Source of the DNA: Streptomyces camelliae
GTDB lineage: Bacteria; Actinomycetota; Actinomycetes; Streptomycetales; Streptomycetaceae
Assembly (NCBI RefSeq): GCF_027625935.1
Contig: NZ_CP115300.1
Span: 4,464,001 to 4,528,000, forward strand
Reading direction: 5' to 3'
Length of the DNA stretch: 64,000 nt
This document shows positions 34,193 through 42,619 of the stretch, in pieces. Under the pieces are notes generated by a model. It saw nothing but the letters and a program-made list of their open reading frames with translations. It searched no databases and had not been told where the DNA came from. The position numbers and the translations under genes were made by a program. Position 1 is the stretch's first letter; each line of letters opens with the position of its first letter.

Positions 34193-34198
34193 GGGCGC

Positions 34199-36148
34199 AT
34201 GCCCCGAGAGTTCCCCATCGGCCTCACCCCTCCCGACTGGCTGGTGCGGAACCTCCAAGCCCACCAGGCACCCGTCAACCGGCCCGCCGCGGCCCGCGCC
34301 GCGATCGCCCTGACCCTGCCCCTGGTGATCGGTCTCGCGTCCGGTCACCCGGCGTACGGCGCCCTCGCCTCCATGGGCGCCCTGTCCGGCGTCATCGGCG
34401 ACACCGCCGACGCGTACCGCATGCGCATCCTCAACATCGCCGTCCCGCAACTCTTCGGCGCGGTGGGCATCACGCTGGGCGTGCTGGTGTACGGCCACGG
34501 CTGGCAGGCGGTGGCCGCGGTGACCGGGGTCGCCCTGCTCTCCGGCATGATCTCGACGATCGGCGCGGTGGCCTCGGTCTCCGGCCTGCTCCTGCTTCTG
34601 AACTGCGTGGTGGGCGCGGGCCTGCCGATGCCCCACCCCTGGTGGCTGGCCCCGGCCCTGCTGACCGGCGGCGGCCTGCTGGTCCTCCTCCTCGCCCTGC
34701 TCGCCTGGCCGTTGCGCTCGGGCGTCCCGGAGCGCGCGGCGGTGGCGGCGACGTACCGCACGGTCGCCGCACTCCTCGCCGTCTCGGGCACGGACCGCAC
34801 GGAGGAGTACGAGGACGCCCGCCGGAACGTCACCCAGTCCATCAACCAGTCGTACGACCTGATCCTGGCCCGGCGCGCCCGCCACCACGGCCGCAGCCCC
34901 GAACTCACCCGCCTGCTGGCCCAGTTGAACGCGATCACCCCCGTGGTGGAGGCGGCCCCCGCGGCCCACTGGGCGGCCCGCCCCCTCCCTCCGCAGATCC
35001 CGGAGGCGATCGGCCGGCTGGCCCGGGCGGTGGAGGCGGGCTCCCCGGGCCCGACCGCCCTGTCCCTGCCCCTCCCGGAGACGGAGACGGCCCGCGCGGT
35101 GGACCACGCCCTGCGCCACACGGCCGAGGTGGTGGCAGCACCGGACGTGGACCCGAGAGGAATCGACGACCGCCTGGGCCGCCCGGCAACCCTGGGCATC
35201 CGCACGGCACGAGCGGCCCGCAACGTGGTGCTGTCCGCCAACTCCTGGCGCTACGGCCTGCGCCTGGCGCTCTGCATCGGCATCGCCCAGGCCCTGGTCT
35301 CCCTGATCCCGGTCCCGCGCTCGTACTGGGTGGCCCTGACGATCACCTTCGTCCTGAAGCCCGACTTCGGCTCGGTCTTCTCCCGCGCCCTGCTGCGCGC
35401 ACTGGGCACGGTGGCGGGCCTGGCGATCGCGGCGGTGGTCCTGGCGGAAGTCCCGCTCGGCTGGTGGGACGTACCGGCGATGCTGCTCCTGGCCCCGCTG
35501 ATCCCGGCGCTGACCCCGCGGGGCTACGGCTACCAGACGGCAGCGATCACCCCGGTGATCCTGCTCCTGTCGGACATCCTGAACCACCAGGGCACGGCCC
35601 TGCTGCTCCCGCGCCTCACGGACTCCCTCCTGGGCTGCGCGATCGCGCTGACGGCGGGCTATCTCCTCTGGCCGGAGAGCTGGCGCACCCGGGTGGGCGA
35701 CCGCCTGGCGGACGCGGTGGCGGACACGGCGCAGTACGTGGAGGCGGCGTTCACCTCGGGCACGGCGACCGACCCGGCGGCCCGGGCACGCATGCGGCGC
35801 CGCTTGTACCGCGACCTGTCGGTCATCCGTACGGAGTTCCAGCGGGCCCTGACCGAACCGCCGCCGACCGGCCGCCGTGCCGCAGCGTGGTGGCCGCTGG
35901 TCGTCGCCGTGGAACGCATCGTGGACGCGACGACGGCGGCCCGGGTCCGCGTGAAGCACGGCGCGCCGACACCGTCCGCGGCCGAGGTCACGCAGATCGC
36001 ACTGCAGCTCAGGGAGCTGTCGGAGGGTGTGCGCAACGCGGAAACGTTGATCCCGGTTCGCACGGATCTCACCGGCCCGCCGGGCAGCGTTCTGGAACCT
36101 CTACGCCAAGAGGTGGCCGCGGCCCGGTCGATCGCTTCCCCCCACTGA
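34199..36148 (+). CDS. FUSC/aromatic-acid-exporter-like membrane protein
   Basis: A 649-residue protein of the FUSC/YccS type. It has two blocks of about five to six membrane helices (about 40-170 and 345-490) separated and followed by cytoplasmic helical regions. R-N-V-V-L-S-A-N-S-W-R-Y-G-L-R-L opens the second block, and S-Y-W-V-A-L-T-I-T-F-V-L-K-P-D-F-G is a typical FUSC motif. Related proteins export aromatic acids or small toxins; the substrate here is unknown. The start is probably leaderless behind a minisatellite. Confidence 0.87.
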   Translation: MPREFPIGLTPPDWLVRNLQAHQAPVNRPAAARAAIALTLPLVIGLASGHPAYGALASMGALSGVIGDTADAYRMRILNIAVPQLFGAVGITLGVLVYGHGWQAVAAVTGVALLSGMISTIGAVASVSGLLLLLNCVVGAGLPMPHPWWLAPALLTGGGLLVLLLALLAWPLRSGVPERAAVAATYRTVAALLAVSGTDRTEEYEDARRNVTQSINQSYDLILARRARHHGRSPELTRLLAQLNAITPVVEAAPAAHWAARPLPPQIPEAIGRLARAVEAGSPGPTALSLPLPETETARAVDHALRHTAEVVAAPDVDPRGIDDRLGRPATLGIRTARAARNVVLSANSWRYGLRLALCIGIAQALVSLIPVPRSYWVALTITFVLKPDFGSVFSRALLRALGTVAGLAIAAVVLAEVPLGWWDVPAMLLLAPLIPALTPRGYGYQTAAITPVILLLSDILNHQGTALLLPRLTDSLLGCAIALTAGYLLWPESWRTRVGDRLADAVADTAQYVEAAFTSGTATDPAARARMRRRLYRDLSVIRTEFQRALTEPPPTGRRAAAWWPLVVAVERIVDATTAARVRVKHGAPTPSAAEVTQIALQLRELSEGVRNAETLIPVRTDLTGPPGSVLEPLRQEVAAARSIASPH

Positions 36149-36220
36149 GCCCTTCGCTAACCTTACGTGTCCGTCCTGGCCAGGGATCGACGGGATCAAC
36201 TCACGCGAAGGGTTGCGCAC

Positions 36221-38428
36221 ATGGGCATTCTCACTCTCCTGCGGAACGCATTCGGCCGCTCCCGCAAGGGACGAGCCGCCGAGGCAGAGGGTGCGACCCG
36301 CGTCCCGCCCACCGCCGAACCCCCGGCCCAGGCGGCTCCGGAAGCTCCGGAAACCCCGGCCCAGGCGACCCCCGAAGCACAGGCCGCGGCGGCCTCCGAA
36401 ACTCCGGCCCCGACCCCCACGGTCCCGGAACCCCGCCGCGAGGCCCACGACCTGGTGGCAGCGGCCTTCGACAACGTCCAGGTCCCCTTCCCGTCCCAGC
36501 CGGAGAACCGGGAAGCGTCCGAGCCCGTCACTGCCCGGGCGAAGGCCGAGGAGCCCGTCAAGGAGCAGCCCGAGAACGGCACGCCGGCGGAGGCCGAGGG
36601 TGCGGCCGAGGAGCCGACCCCCGAGAAGACCGAGGCCACGGCCGAGCCGGTCATCCAGCCGGAGGCCGAGGAGCCGACCGAGACCGCAACCGAGCCGAAG
36701 GCCGAGGAGCCGACCGAGACCGCGACCGAGCCGGAGGCCGCGAGCGAGGAGCCGCAGGCCGAGGCCGGCGCCGAGGCGACCGTCCAGGCGGAGGCCGAGG
36801 AGCCGACCGAGGCCGGGGAAGCCGTCGCGGAGAAGGTTGAGGAGACTGCCGAGCCGGAGGTCCAGGGCAGCGTCGAGGCGGAGGTGGAGGAGAAGTCCGA
36901 GCCCACAGCCACCGACACCACCCCGGCCACGGGAGCGGAGCCCGAGCAGACCGAGACCGACACCCCGGAGCCGGTCGTGGCAGCGGAGCCGGTGGCTGAC
37001 GCCACTGCCCAGGAACCGATCGCGGTGGCGGCAACCGAACCGGAGCAGGTGACGGAGCCCGCGACCGAGCCCACCGAATCGGAGCCGCAGCCCAAGCCTC
37101 AGGCGGAGACCGAGCCCCAGTCGGACTCGGAGCCGGAGCCGGCATCGGAAGCGTCCGCCACGGAGGCGACCGACCCGAAGCCGGAGTCGGAACCGGCCCT
37201 CCCGAAGGCAACCGACCCGACCACGGCTTCGAACCCCGCAACCCCCGAGGCAACCGCACCGACCGACGAGGCTCCCACCCCGGCCGCAGAAGCCACCGCA
37301 CCCACCGACGAACCCACCGCCCCGGCCGCAGAAGCCACCGCACCCACGGACGAACCCGACGTCGCCGCCGAAGAAACCGCCACCCCCGCCGACGAACCGG
37401 TCACCCCCGCCGCAGAAACCACCGCGCCCACCACCGAAGCCCCCGCCGAACCCGCCGCACCATCCGAAGCCCCCATCCCCCCGCAAGCCGCCGACGGCGA
37501 GGACGCCGCGCAGGGGCCACTCGCAGCCGACGACGAAAGCAGCACGGGTGGTGCGGGTGGGAACACCACCGCCGAAGGCGAAGCCGACGCGGAAGCCACA
37601 CCCACCAAAGCGCCGCAGGCAACCCGTGGGAACACCACCGCCGAAGGCGAAGCCGACGCGGAAGCCACACCCACCAAAGCGCCGCAGGCAACCCGTGGGA
37701 ACACCACCGCCGAAGGCGAAGCCGAGGCGCAAGCCACACCCACCAAAGCGCCGCAGGCAACCGGCACTCCCCTGCCCGCCGCCCCCCTGCCCCCCACCCT
37801 CACCACCGCCCACACCGCCGCCACAGCCGCCCTCGCCAAGGCCGACCTCACCGGCACCCGAGCGAAGCTCTACCTCGTGCTGGACCGCTCCGCGAGCATG
37901 CGCCCGTACTACAAGGACGGCTCGGCCCAGGCTCTCGCCGACCAGACCCTCGCCCTCGCCGCGCACCTGGACCCCGGGGACACCACGGTCCACGTCGTCT
38001 TCTTCTCGACGGAGGTCGACGGCACCACCGACCTCACCCTCACCCCGGACCACGAGACGAAGATCGACGACGTCCACGCCGGCCTGGGCCGCATGGGCCG
38101 TACCAGCTACCACGCCGCCGTGGACGCCGTACTCACCCACTACGACAAGCACACCACCGGCACCGACACGCCCGCCCTCGTCGTGTTCCAGACCGACGGC
38201 GCCCCTGACGCGAAGACCCCCGCCACCCAGGCCCTCACCGAGGCCGCCAAGACCCACCCCGCCGTCTTCTTCTCCTTCGTCGCCTTCGGAGAGCACGACA
38301 ACAAGGCCTTCGACTACCTCCGCAAGCTGAAGACCCCCAACACGGCCTTCTTCCACGCGGGCCCCGCCCCCCGCGAGCTGACGGACACCGAGCTCTACGC
38401 GGGCGTCCTCGCCACCTGGCGCCCGTAA
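36221..38428 (+). CDS. vWA-domain protein with long acidic repeat region (TerF/TerY-like)
   Basis: A 735-residue protein. After a short basic start ([15 protein letters not shown]) come about 500 residues rich in Glu, Ala, Pro and Thr, probably disordered. These include three 23-residue repeats at about 447-515. The C-terminal vWA domain (about 545-735) has a complete MIDAS start D-R-S-A-S-M, plus Q-T-D-G-A-P-D, like tellurium-resistance TerF-type proteins. GAAGGG precedes the ATG at 36221. Metal-dependent protein binding is likely; the partner is unknown. Strong codon repetition suggests the linker length varies. Confidence 0.85.
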   Translation: MGILTLLRNAFGRSRKGRAAEAEGATRVPPTAEPPAQAAPEAPETPAQATPEAQAAAASETPAPTPTVPEPRREAHDLVAAAFDNVQVPFPSQPENREASEPVTARAKAEEPVKEQPENGTPAEAEGAAEEPTPEKTEATAEPVIQPEAEEPTETATEPKAEEPTETATEPEAASEEPQAEAGAEATVQAEAEEPTEAGEAVAEKVEETAEPEVQGSVEAEVEEKSEPTATDTTPATGAEPEQTETDTPEPVVAAEPVADATAQEPIAVAATEPEQVTEPATEPTESEPQPKPQAETEPQSDSEPEPASEASATEATDPKPESEPALPKATDPTTASNPATPEATAPTDEAPTPAAEATAPTDEPTAPAAEATAPTDEPDVAAEETATPADEPVTPAAETTAPTTEAPAEPAAPSEAPIPPQAADGEDAAQGPLAADDESSTGGAGGNTTAEGEADAEATPTKAPQATRGNTTAEGEADAEATPTKAPQATRGNTTAEGEAEAQATPTKAPQATGTPLPAAPLPPTLTTAHTAATAALAKADLTGTRAKLYLVLDRSASMRPYYKDGSAQALADQTLALAAHLDPGDTTVHVVFFSTEVDGTTDLTLTPDHETKIDDVHAGLGRMGRTSYHAAVDAVLTHYDKHTTGTDTPALVVFQTDGAPDAKTPATQALTEAAKTHPAVFFSFVAFGEHDNKAFDYLRKLKTPNTAFFHAGPAPRELTDTELYAGVLATWRP
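37559..37765 (+). repeat. Three 69-bp in-frame tandem repeats in the vWA gene
   Basis: Units at 37559, 37628 and 37697, each coding 23 residues beginning G-N-T-T-A-E-G-E-A and ending K-A-P-Q-A-T. The first two are identical at the protein level; the third differs at two internal residues and at its final residue. Confidence 0.92.
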
Positions 38429-38455
38429 CGGGCCGTAACCCTACGTAACACCCCA

Positions 38456-38508
38456 GGCCGCCCCCTTCCCGAACCAGTCCCACCCAGCAAAACGGGAAGC
38501 GGGCGGCC
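38456..38508. terminator. Long hairpin after the vWA gene
   Basis: Arms 38456-38471 and 38493-38508 are complementary over 16 bases with one mismatch, with a 21-base loop. It lies 28 bases after the vWA stop and upstream of the metG promoter region, so it probably terminates the vWA transcript. Confidence 0.65.
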
Positions 38509-38584
38509 CACCCCTGTCGGCTACGATTTCAAGGTTCGAAACCGCAGAAAAAGCAGCAACCGCAGCGACCTGGGAGCAGCCACG

Positions 38585-40309
38585 ATGGCTCGACACCTCA
38601 TCACCAGCGCCCTTCCGTACATCAACGGGATCAAGCACCTGGGCAACATGGTGGGGTCCATGCTCCCGGCGGACGTGTACTCCCGGTACCTCCGCCAGAC
38701 CGGCCACGACGTCCTCTACATCTGCGCCACCGACGAGCACGGCACCCCCGCCGAGCTGGCCGCCAAGGAGCAGGGCCTGCCGGTCGCCGAGTTCTGCGCC
38801 CAGGCGCACGACGCGCAGAAGGCGGTCTACGACGGCTTCGCGCTGTCCTTCGACTACTTCGGCCGCAGCTCAAGCCCCGAGAACCGCGAGATCACCCAGC
38901 ACTTCGCCCGCAAGCTGAACGAGAACGGCTTCATCGAGGAGCGCGCGATCCGGCAGGTCTACAGCCCCGCCGACGGCCGCTTCCTCCCCGACCGCTACGT
39001 CGAGGGCACCTGCCCCCACTGCGGTTACGACAAGGCCCGCGGCGACCAGTGCGAGAACTGCACGCGGGTCCTCGACCCCACCGACCTGATCAACCCGCGC
39101 TCGGCGATCTCCGGCAGCACGGACCTCGAAGTGCGCGAGACCAAGCACCTCTTCCTCCTCCAGTCCAAGCTGGAGAACGAGGTCCGCGAGTGGGTCGCCC
39201 GGCACGACAGGGACTGGCCGCAGCTGGCCTCCTCCATCGCCCACAAGTGGCTGACCGAGGGCCTGCACGACCGCGCGATCACCCGTGACCTGGACTGGGG
39301 CGTCCCGGTCCCGGCCGACACCTGGCCGGAGCTGGCCGCCGAGGGCAAGGTCTTCTACGTCTGGTTCGACGCCCCGATCGAGTACATCGGCGCGACGAAG
39401 GAATGGGCCGACCAGGACCCGGAGAACCGGGACTGGAAGTCCTGGTGGTACGAGGCGGACTCCGGCGAGAACCCCGTCCGGTACACCGAGTTCATGGCCA
39501 AGGACAACGTCCCCTTCCACACGGTGATGTTCCCGGCCACGGAACTCGGCATCCGCGAGCCCTGGAAGATGGTCGACTACGTCAAGGCCTTCAACTGGCT
39601 GACGTACTACGGCGGAAAGTTCTCCACCTCGCAGAAGCGGGGCGTCTTCACCGACCAGGCCCTGGAGATCCTGCCCGCCGACTACTGGCGCTACTTCCTC
39701 ATCGCCAACGCGCCCGAGTCCGACGACTCCTCCTTCACGTGGGAGCACTTCACGGCCACGGTCAACAAGGACCTCGCCGACACACTCGGCAACTTCGTCA
39801 ACCGCGTGCTGTCCTTCTCCAAGAAGCGCTTCGGCGACGAGGTCCCGGCCGGCGGCACCCCCGGCGAGGCCGAGACGAAGCTGGGCGAGCAGATCGCCGA
39901 GCTCCTCGCCGAGTACGAGGGCCACATGGAGACCCTGCAGTTCCGCAAGGCGGCCGCCGCCCTGCGCGCCCTGTGGTCGGCGGGCAACTCCTACCTGGAG
40001 GAGAAGGCCCCCTGGCTGGAGATCAAGACCGACAAGGACGCGGCCGCCCTGACGCTGCGTACGGCGATGAACCTGATCCACCTGTACGCGGTGGTCTCCG
40101 AGCCGCTGATCCCGGCCAGCGCCCAGGCGATGCGCGAGGCCTTCGCCCTGCCTGACGACACCGCCTCCTGGGTCACGGCGGACGAGGCGAAGTCCTTGGC
40201 CTTCGTCCCCTCCGGCACCGCCTTCACCGTCCCTCCGGTCCTCTTCGCCAAGCTGACGGACGAGGACCTGGCGGCGTACAAGGAGCGCTTCGGCGGCGAC
40301 GAGGGCTGA
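38585..40309 (+). CDS. metG: Methionyl-tRNA synthetase
   Basis: A 574-residue class I synthetase that charges tRNA-Met and so serves initiation and elongation. The HIGH-type motif is in [12 protein letters not shown] zinc knuckle C-P-H-C-x9-C-x2-C (about 143-160) follows. The KMSKS counterpart is K-F-S-T-S-Q-K-R-G. The helical anticodon-binding domain fills about 390-574; no C-terminal tRNA-binding extension is present. GGGAG precedes the ATG, and a TACGAT -10 candidate lies at 38522-38527. Convergent with the pectate lyase gene across a strong bidirectional terminator. Confidence 0.95.
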   Translation: MARHLITSALPYINGIKHLGNMVGSMLPADVYSRYLRQTGHDVLYICATDEHGTPAELAAKEQGLPVAEFCAQAHDAQKAVYDGFALSFDYFGRSSSPENREITQHFARKLNENGFIEERAIRQVYSPADGRFLPDRYVEGTCPHCGYDKARGDQCENCTRVLDPTDLINPRSAISGSTDLEVRETKHLFLLQSKLENEVREWVARHDRDWPQLASSIAHKWLTEGLHDRAITRDLDWGVPVPADTWPELAAEGKVFYVWFDAPIEYIGATKEWADQDPENRDWKSWWYEADSGENPVRYTEFMAKDNVPFHTVMFPATELGIREPWKMVDYVKAFNWLTYYGGKFSTSQKRGVFTDQALEILPADYWRYFLIANAPESDDSSFTWEHFTATVNKDLADTLGNFVNRVLSFSKKRFGDEVPAGGTPGEAETKLGEQIAELLAEYEGHMETLQFRKAAAALRALWSAGNSYLEEKAPWLEIKTDKDAAALTLRTAMNLIHLYAVVSEPLIPASAQAMREAFALPDDTASWVTADEAKSLAFVPSGTAFTVPPVLFAKLTDEDLAAYKERFGGDEG

Positions 40310-40333
40310 CCGAGCAGTAACCACCCCACAGCG

Positions 40334-40369
40334 GAGAGGGCGCCGAGTTTCAGCACTCGGCGCCCTCTC
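40334..40369. terminator. Bidirectional terminator between metG and the pectate lyase gene
   Basis: A perfect 15-bp stem (GAGAGGGCGCCGAGT and its complement) with the six-base loop TTCAGC, 25 bases after the metG stop and 22 bases before the convergent stop. Confidence 0.88.
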
Positions 40370-40390
40370 GCGCACGCATGCGCCAGGGTC

Positions 40391-41734
40391 CTACTTCAGA
40401 ACACCCGCGCCGGTCGTCGTCGCCAGCTCCGTCGGCAGGTTCTTCGCGCTCGTCTCCAGCCCCGCCGTGAGCGTCGGGGTCCAGTTCACGGTCGTCTTGA
40501 TCTTCTTGGAGTTCGACGCGTTGTACGCGGCGACCAGGTCGGTGGCGGTGCCGTTGACGAGGTTGCCGCTGCCCGCGATCGAGCCGGTGCCGTCGCCGCT
40601 GAGCAGCTTGGCGATCTTGCTGCCGGCCGGCACCTTCCAGTAGTTGGCCTGGGCCACGACCTGGGCCTTGGCGCGGGAGTTGATGCTGTAGAGCGGGGCG
40701 TACCCGTCGACGGTCGTCGTGTCGTACAGGTTGTTGTAGACGTGGATCTGGCCGATCCGGGCGAGCGGGGCGCGCTGGACGATGCCCTTCCACACGTTGT
40801 GGTGGATCGAGACGCGCAGCTTGCCGGTGCTGTCCTTGTCGCTGCTGCCGATCAGCATCGTCTTGTCGTGGTCGGTGAACCGGTTGTGCTCGACGGTGAC
40901 CAGGTCCGAGCCGTTGGTGATGTCCAGGTCGCCGTCGTGGACCTGGTACTGGCGGCCGTAGTGGTTCGGAGTGGCGCTGTCGAAGTGCGGGGCGTCGGTG
41001 AACGTGTTGTGGTCCGCCCAGACATGGGTCGCGCCGCGCAGGGTGACCGCGTCGTACTGCGAGTTCCAGTTGCCCTTGTCGCCGTCCGTCGGGTCCCACT
41101 GCGGGAAGCAGTCCTCGGTGGCGGAGAAGGTCAGGTTGCGGATGATGACGTTGTCGACGCCCTTCACCGTGAGGTCGCCGCCGGTGATACCGGCGCTGGT
41201 GCCGGGCACGCCCACGATGGTGGTGTTGGCCGGCACCTTGAGGACGACGTTCTTCGCCTGCTTCTGCTGGGCCGCGGCGCGGGCCTTCTCCTGGGTGCCG
41301 GAAGGCAGCTTGGAGCGGCCGTACGTCGACGGGTCGTACGCCTTCAGGTAGGCCGACAGCGAGTAGCCGGTCCCGGCCGCGTAGTCGGCACAGGTCAGCT
41401 TCTTGCCGCTGTCGTCGGTGTTGGCGTCGATCGTGCCCTTGACCTTGATGATCCGGGGCGTGGTGTCGGTGGCCGAGCCGAGCGCCTTCACCAGTTGGGC
41501 GCGGGTGGAGACGGTGAAGGTGTGCGCGGAGTCGGCCTTCGCGCCGCCGGTGGTCCCGGTGCCGGAGGCGGCCCAGCCGTCCTTGGCGGCGAGGGTCTGG
41601 TGGTACAGGTCGACGGCACCGGCGTTGGCGTTCATCACGAACACTCCGGCGCCGGCACCCGCGGCCACGACTGCGGCGGACACGGCGAGGGTGCGCCGCT
41701 TGCGGAGGGACCGGCGGTGGGAGGGAGCTGCCAC
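40391..41734 (-). CDS. Secreted pectate lyase (PL1 family)
   Basis: A 447-residue exported enzyme starting at GTG 41734 (AAGGA upstream). A basic, hydrophobic signal segment (about 8-38) is followed by the right-handed beta-helix domain. Family motifs are H-V-W-A-D-H-N-T-F, H-D-G-D-L-D-I, E-H-N-R-F-T-D-H-D-K, and H-H-N-V-W-K-G-I-V-Q-R-A-P-L-A-R with the catalytic Arg. Calcium-binding acidic residues lie in the same strands. It should cleave polygalacturonate by beta-elimination outside the cell. Paired with the NLP protein, it hints at a plant-debris or plant-surface life style. Confidence 0.92.
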   Translation of the reverse strand: MAAPSHRRSLRKRRTLAVSAAVVAAGAGAGVFVMNANAGAVDLYHQTLAAKDGWAASGTGTTGGAKADSAHTFTVSTRAQLVKALGSATDTTPRIIKVKGTIDANTDDSGKKLTCADYAAGTGYSLSAYLKAYDPSTYGRSKLPSGTQEKARAAAQQKQAKNVVLKVPANTTIVGVPGTSAGITGGDLTVKGVDNVIIRNLTFSATEDCFPQWDPTDGDKGNWNSQYDAVTLRGATHVWADHNTFTDAPHFDSATPNHYGRQYQVHDGDLDITNGSDLVTVEHNRFTDHDKTMLIGSSDKDSTGKLRVSIHHNVWKGIVQRAPLARIGQIHVYNNLYDTTTVDGYAPLYSINSRAKAQVVAQANYWKVPAGSKIAKLLSGDGTGSIAGSGNLVNGTATDLVAAYNASNSKKIKTTVNWTPTLTAGLETSAKNLPTELATTTGAGVLK

Positions 41735-41843
41735 GGGGGAGTCCTTAAAGGGTTGCTGAACGTGCCTTACGACTCGTCAGTAGCCGCCGCGCCGGAAGGA
41801 GTTGCCGTCCGTGGAGAAATTTTCCTGGCAGAGTGTCCGTCTC

Positions 41844-42569
41844 ATGAACCTCCCCGAACACCGGCACCGGCTGCTCGCCGACGTCGTCACCGCGGGCGGC
41901 CCGTACGGTCTCGTCCTCGCCGGCGGCTACGCCCTCGAAGCGCACGGCCTGCTGCGCCGGCCGCACGCGAACCTCGACTTCGCCACGGAGAGCGCCGAGG
42001 ACCTGGGGGTGATCGCCGGTGCCGTGGCCGCCGTACTGGAGGCGCGGGGGCGACAGGTGCGCGCCGACGCCGTGAGCGTGTTCACGGCGCAGCTGACGGT
42101 CACCGACCCGGCGAGCGGCAAGCCGTGTGCGCTGGCGCTGCACAAGGAGGCGTTCTGGCAGCCGCCGGCCCTCACCGAGTACGGCCCCACGCTGTCCCTG
42201 GAGGACGCCGTCGGTACGAAGATCCGCGCGCTGTACGACCGGGGCGCGGCCGTCGACCTCATCGACGCGCGGGCCGCCGCCGCCCGGTTCCCGCTGCCCG
42301 GTCTGGAGGAGCTGGGCCGCCGGCATGCCCACGACCCCTTCGATCTGCCCACCCTCCAGTCCCGGCTGACCGGCACGGACTTCTACGCCGACCGGGATTT
42401 CCTGCGCTACGGCCTGGACGAGGACGAGGTCGTCGCCCTGCGCGCCTGGGCCCAGCACTGGTCCGACGACATCGCCGAACGGCTGCTGGAGGAGGGTGCG
42501 TCCCCCGACGAGGAGTTCCCCGACGAGGAGTTCCCCGGCACCGAGGACGGGGAGCCCGGAGACGGCTGA
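41844..42569 (+). CDS. AbiEii/AbiGii-type nucleotidyltransferase (no antitoxin neighbour)
   Basis: A 241-residue protein. The N-terminal G-G-Y-A-L-E-A-H-G-L (about 29-38) resembles the G-G-(S/Y)-A-L start of AbiEii nucleotidyltransferases. The following segment R-R-P-H-A-N-L-D-F keeps only one of the usual two Asp, so activity is uncertain. The C-terminus ends in an acidic tail with repeated P-D-E-E-F. No AbiEi-like antitoxin lies beside it. The start at 41844 has no clear ribosome site, and an upstream start at 41802 is possible. It probably belongs to a chromosomal, non-toxic branch. Confidence 0.72.
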   Translation: MNLPEHRHRLLADVVTAGGPYGLVLAGGYALEAHGLLRRPHANLDFATESAEDLGVIAGAVAAVLEARGRQVRADAVSVFTAQLTVTDPASGKPCALALHKEAFWQPPALTEYGPTLSLEDAVGTKIRALYDRGAAVDLIDARAAAARFPLPGLEELGRRHAHDPFDLPTLQSRLTGTDFYADRDFLRYGLDEDEVVALRAWAQHWSDDIAERLLEEGASPDEEFPDEEFPGTEDGEPGDG

Positions 42570-42604
42570 GGCCCGGAAAGCCCCTTCTCGGGGTTCCGGG
42601 CCTC
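42568..42604. terminator. Bidirectional terminator between the AbiEii-like gene and aspS
   Basis: GAGGCCCGGAA pairs with TTCCGGGCCTC, continuing into GCCCC/GGGG around a TTCTC loop. It overlaps the TGA of the plus-strand gene and ends 16 bases before the aspS stop. Confidence 0.85.
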
Positions 42605-42619
42605 GGCCGCACACACTGC

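Noticed and set aside
33944..35959. Long minus-strand open frame opposite the FUSC gene
   Set aside because: It has no ribosome site, low-complexity Arg/Pro/Gly composition and runs antisense to a well-supported membrane protein; a GC-content artefact.
38533..38545. GGTTCGAAACC resembles a T-loop near metG
   Set aside because: A short palindrome only; the flanks do not fold into a cloverleaf.
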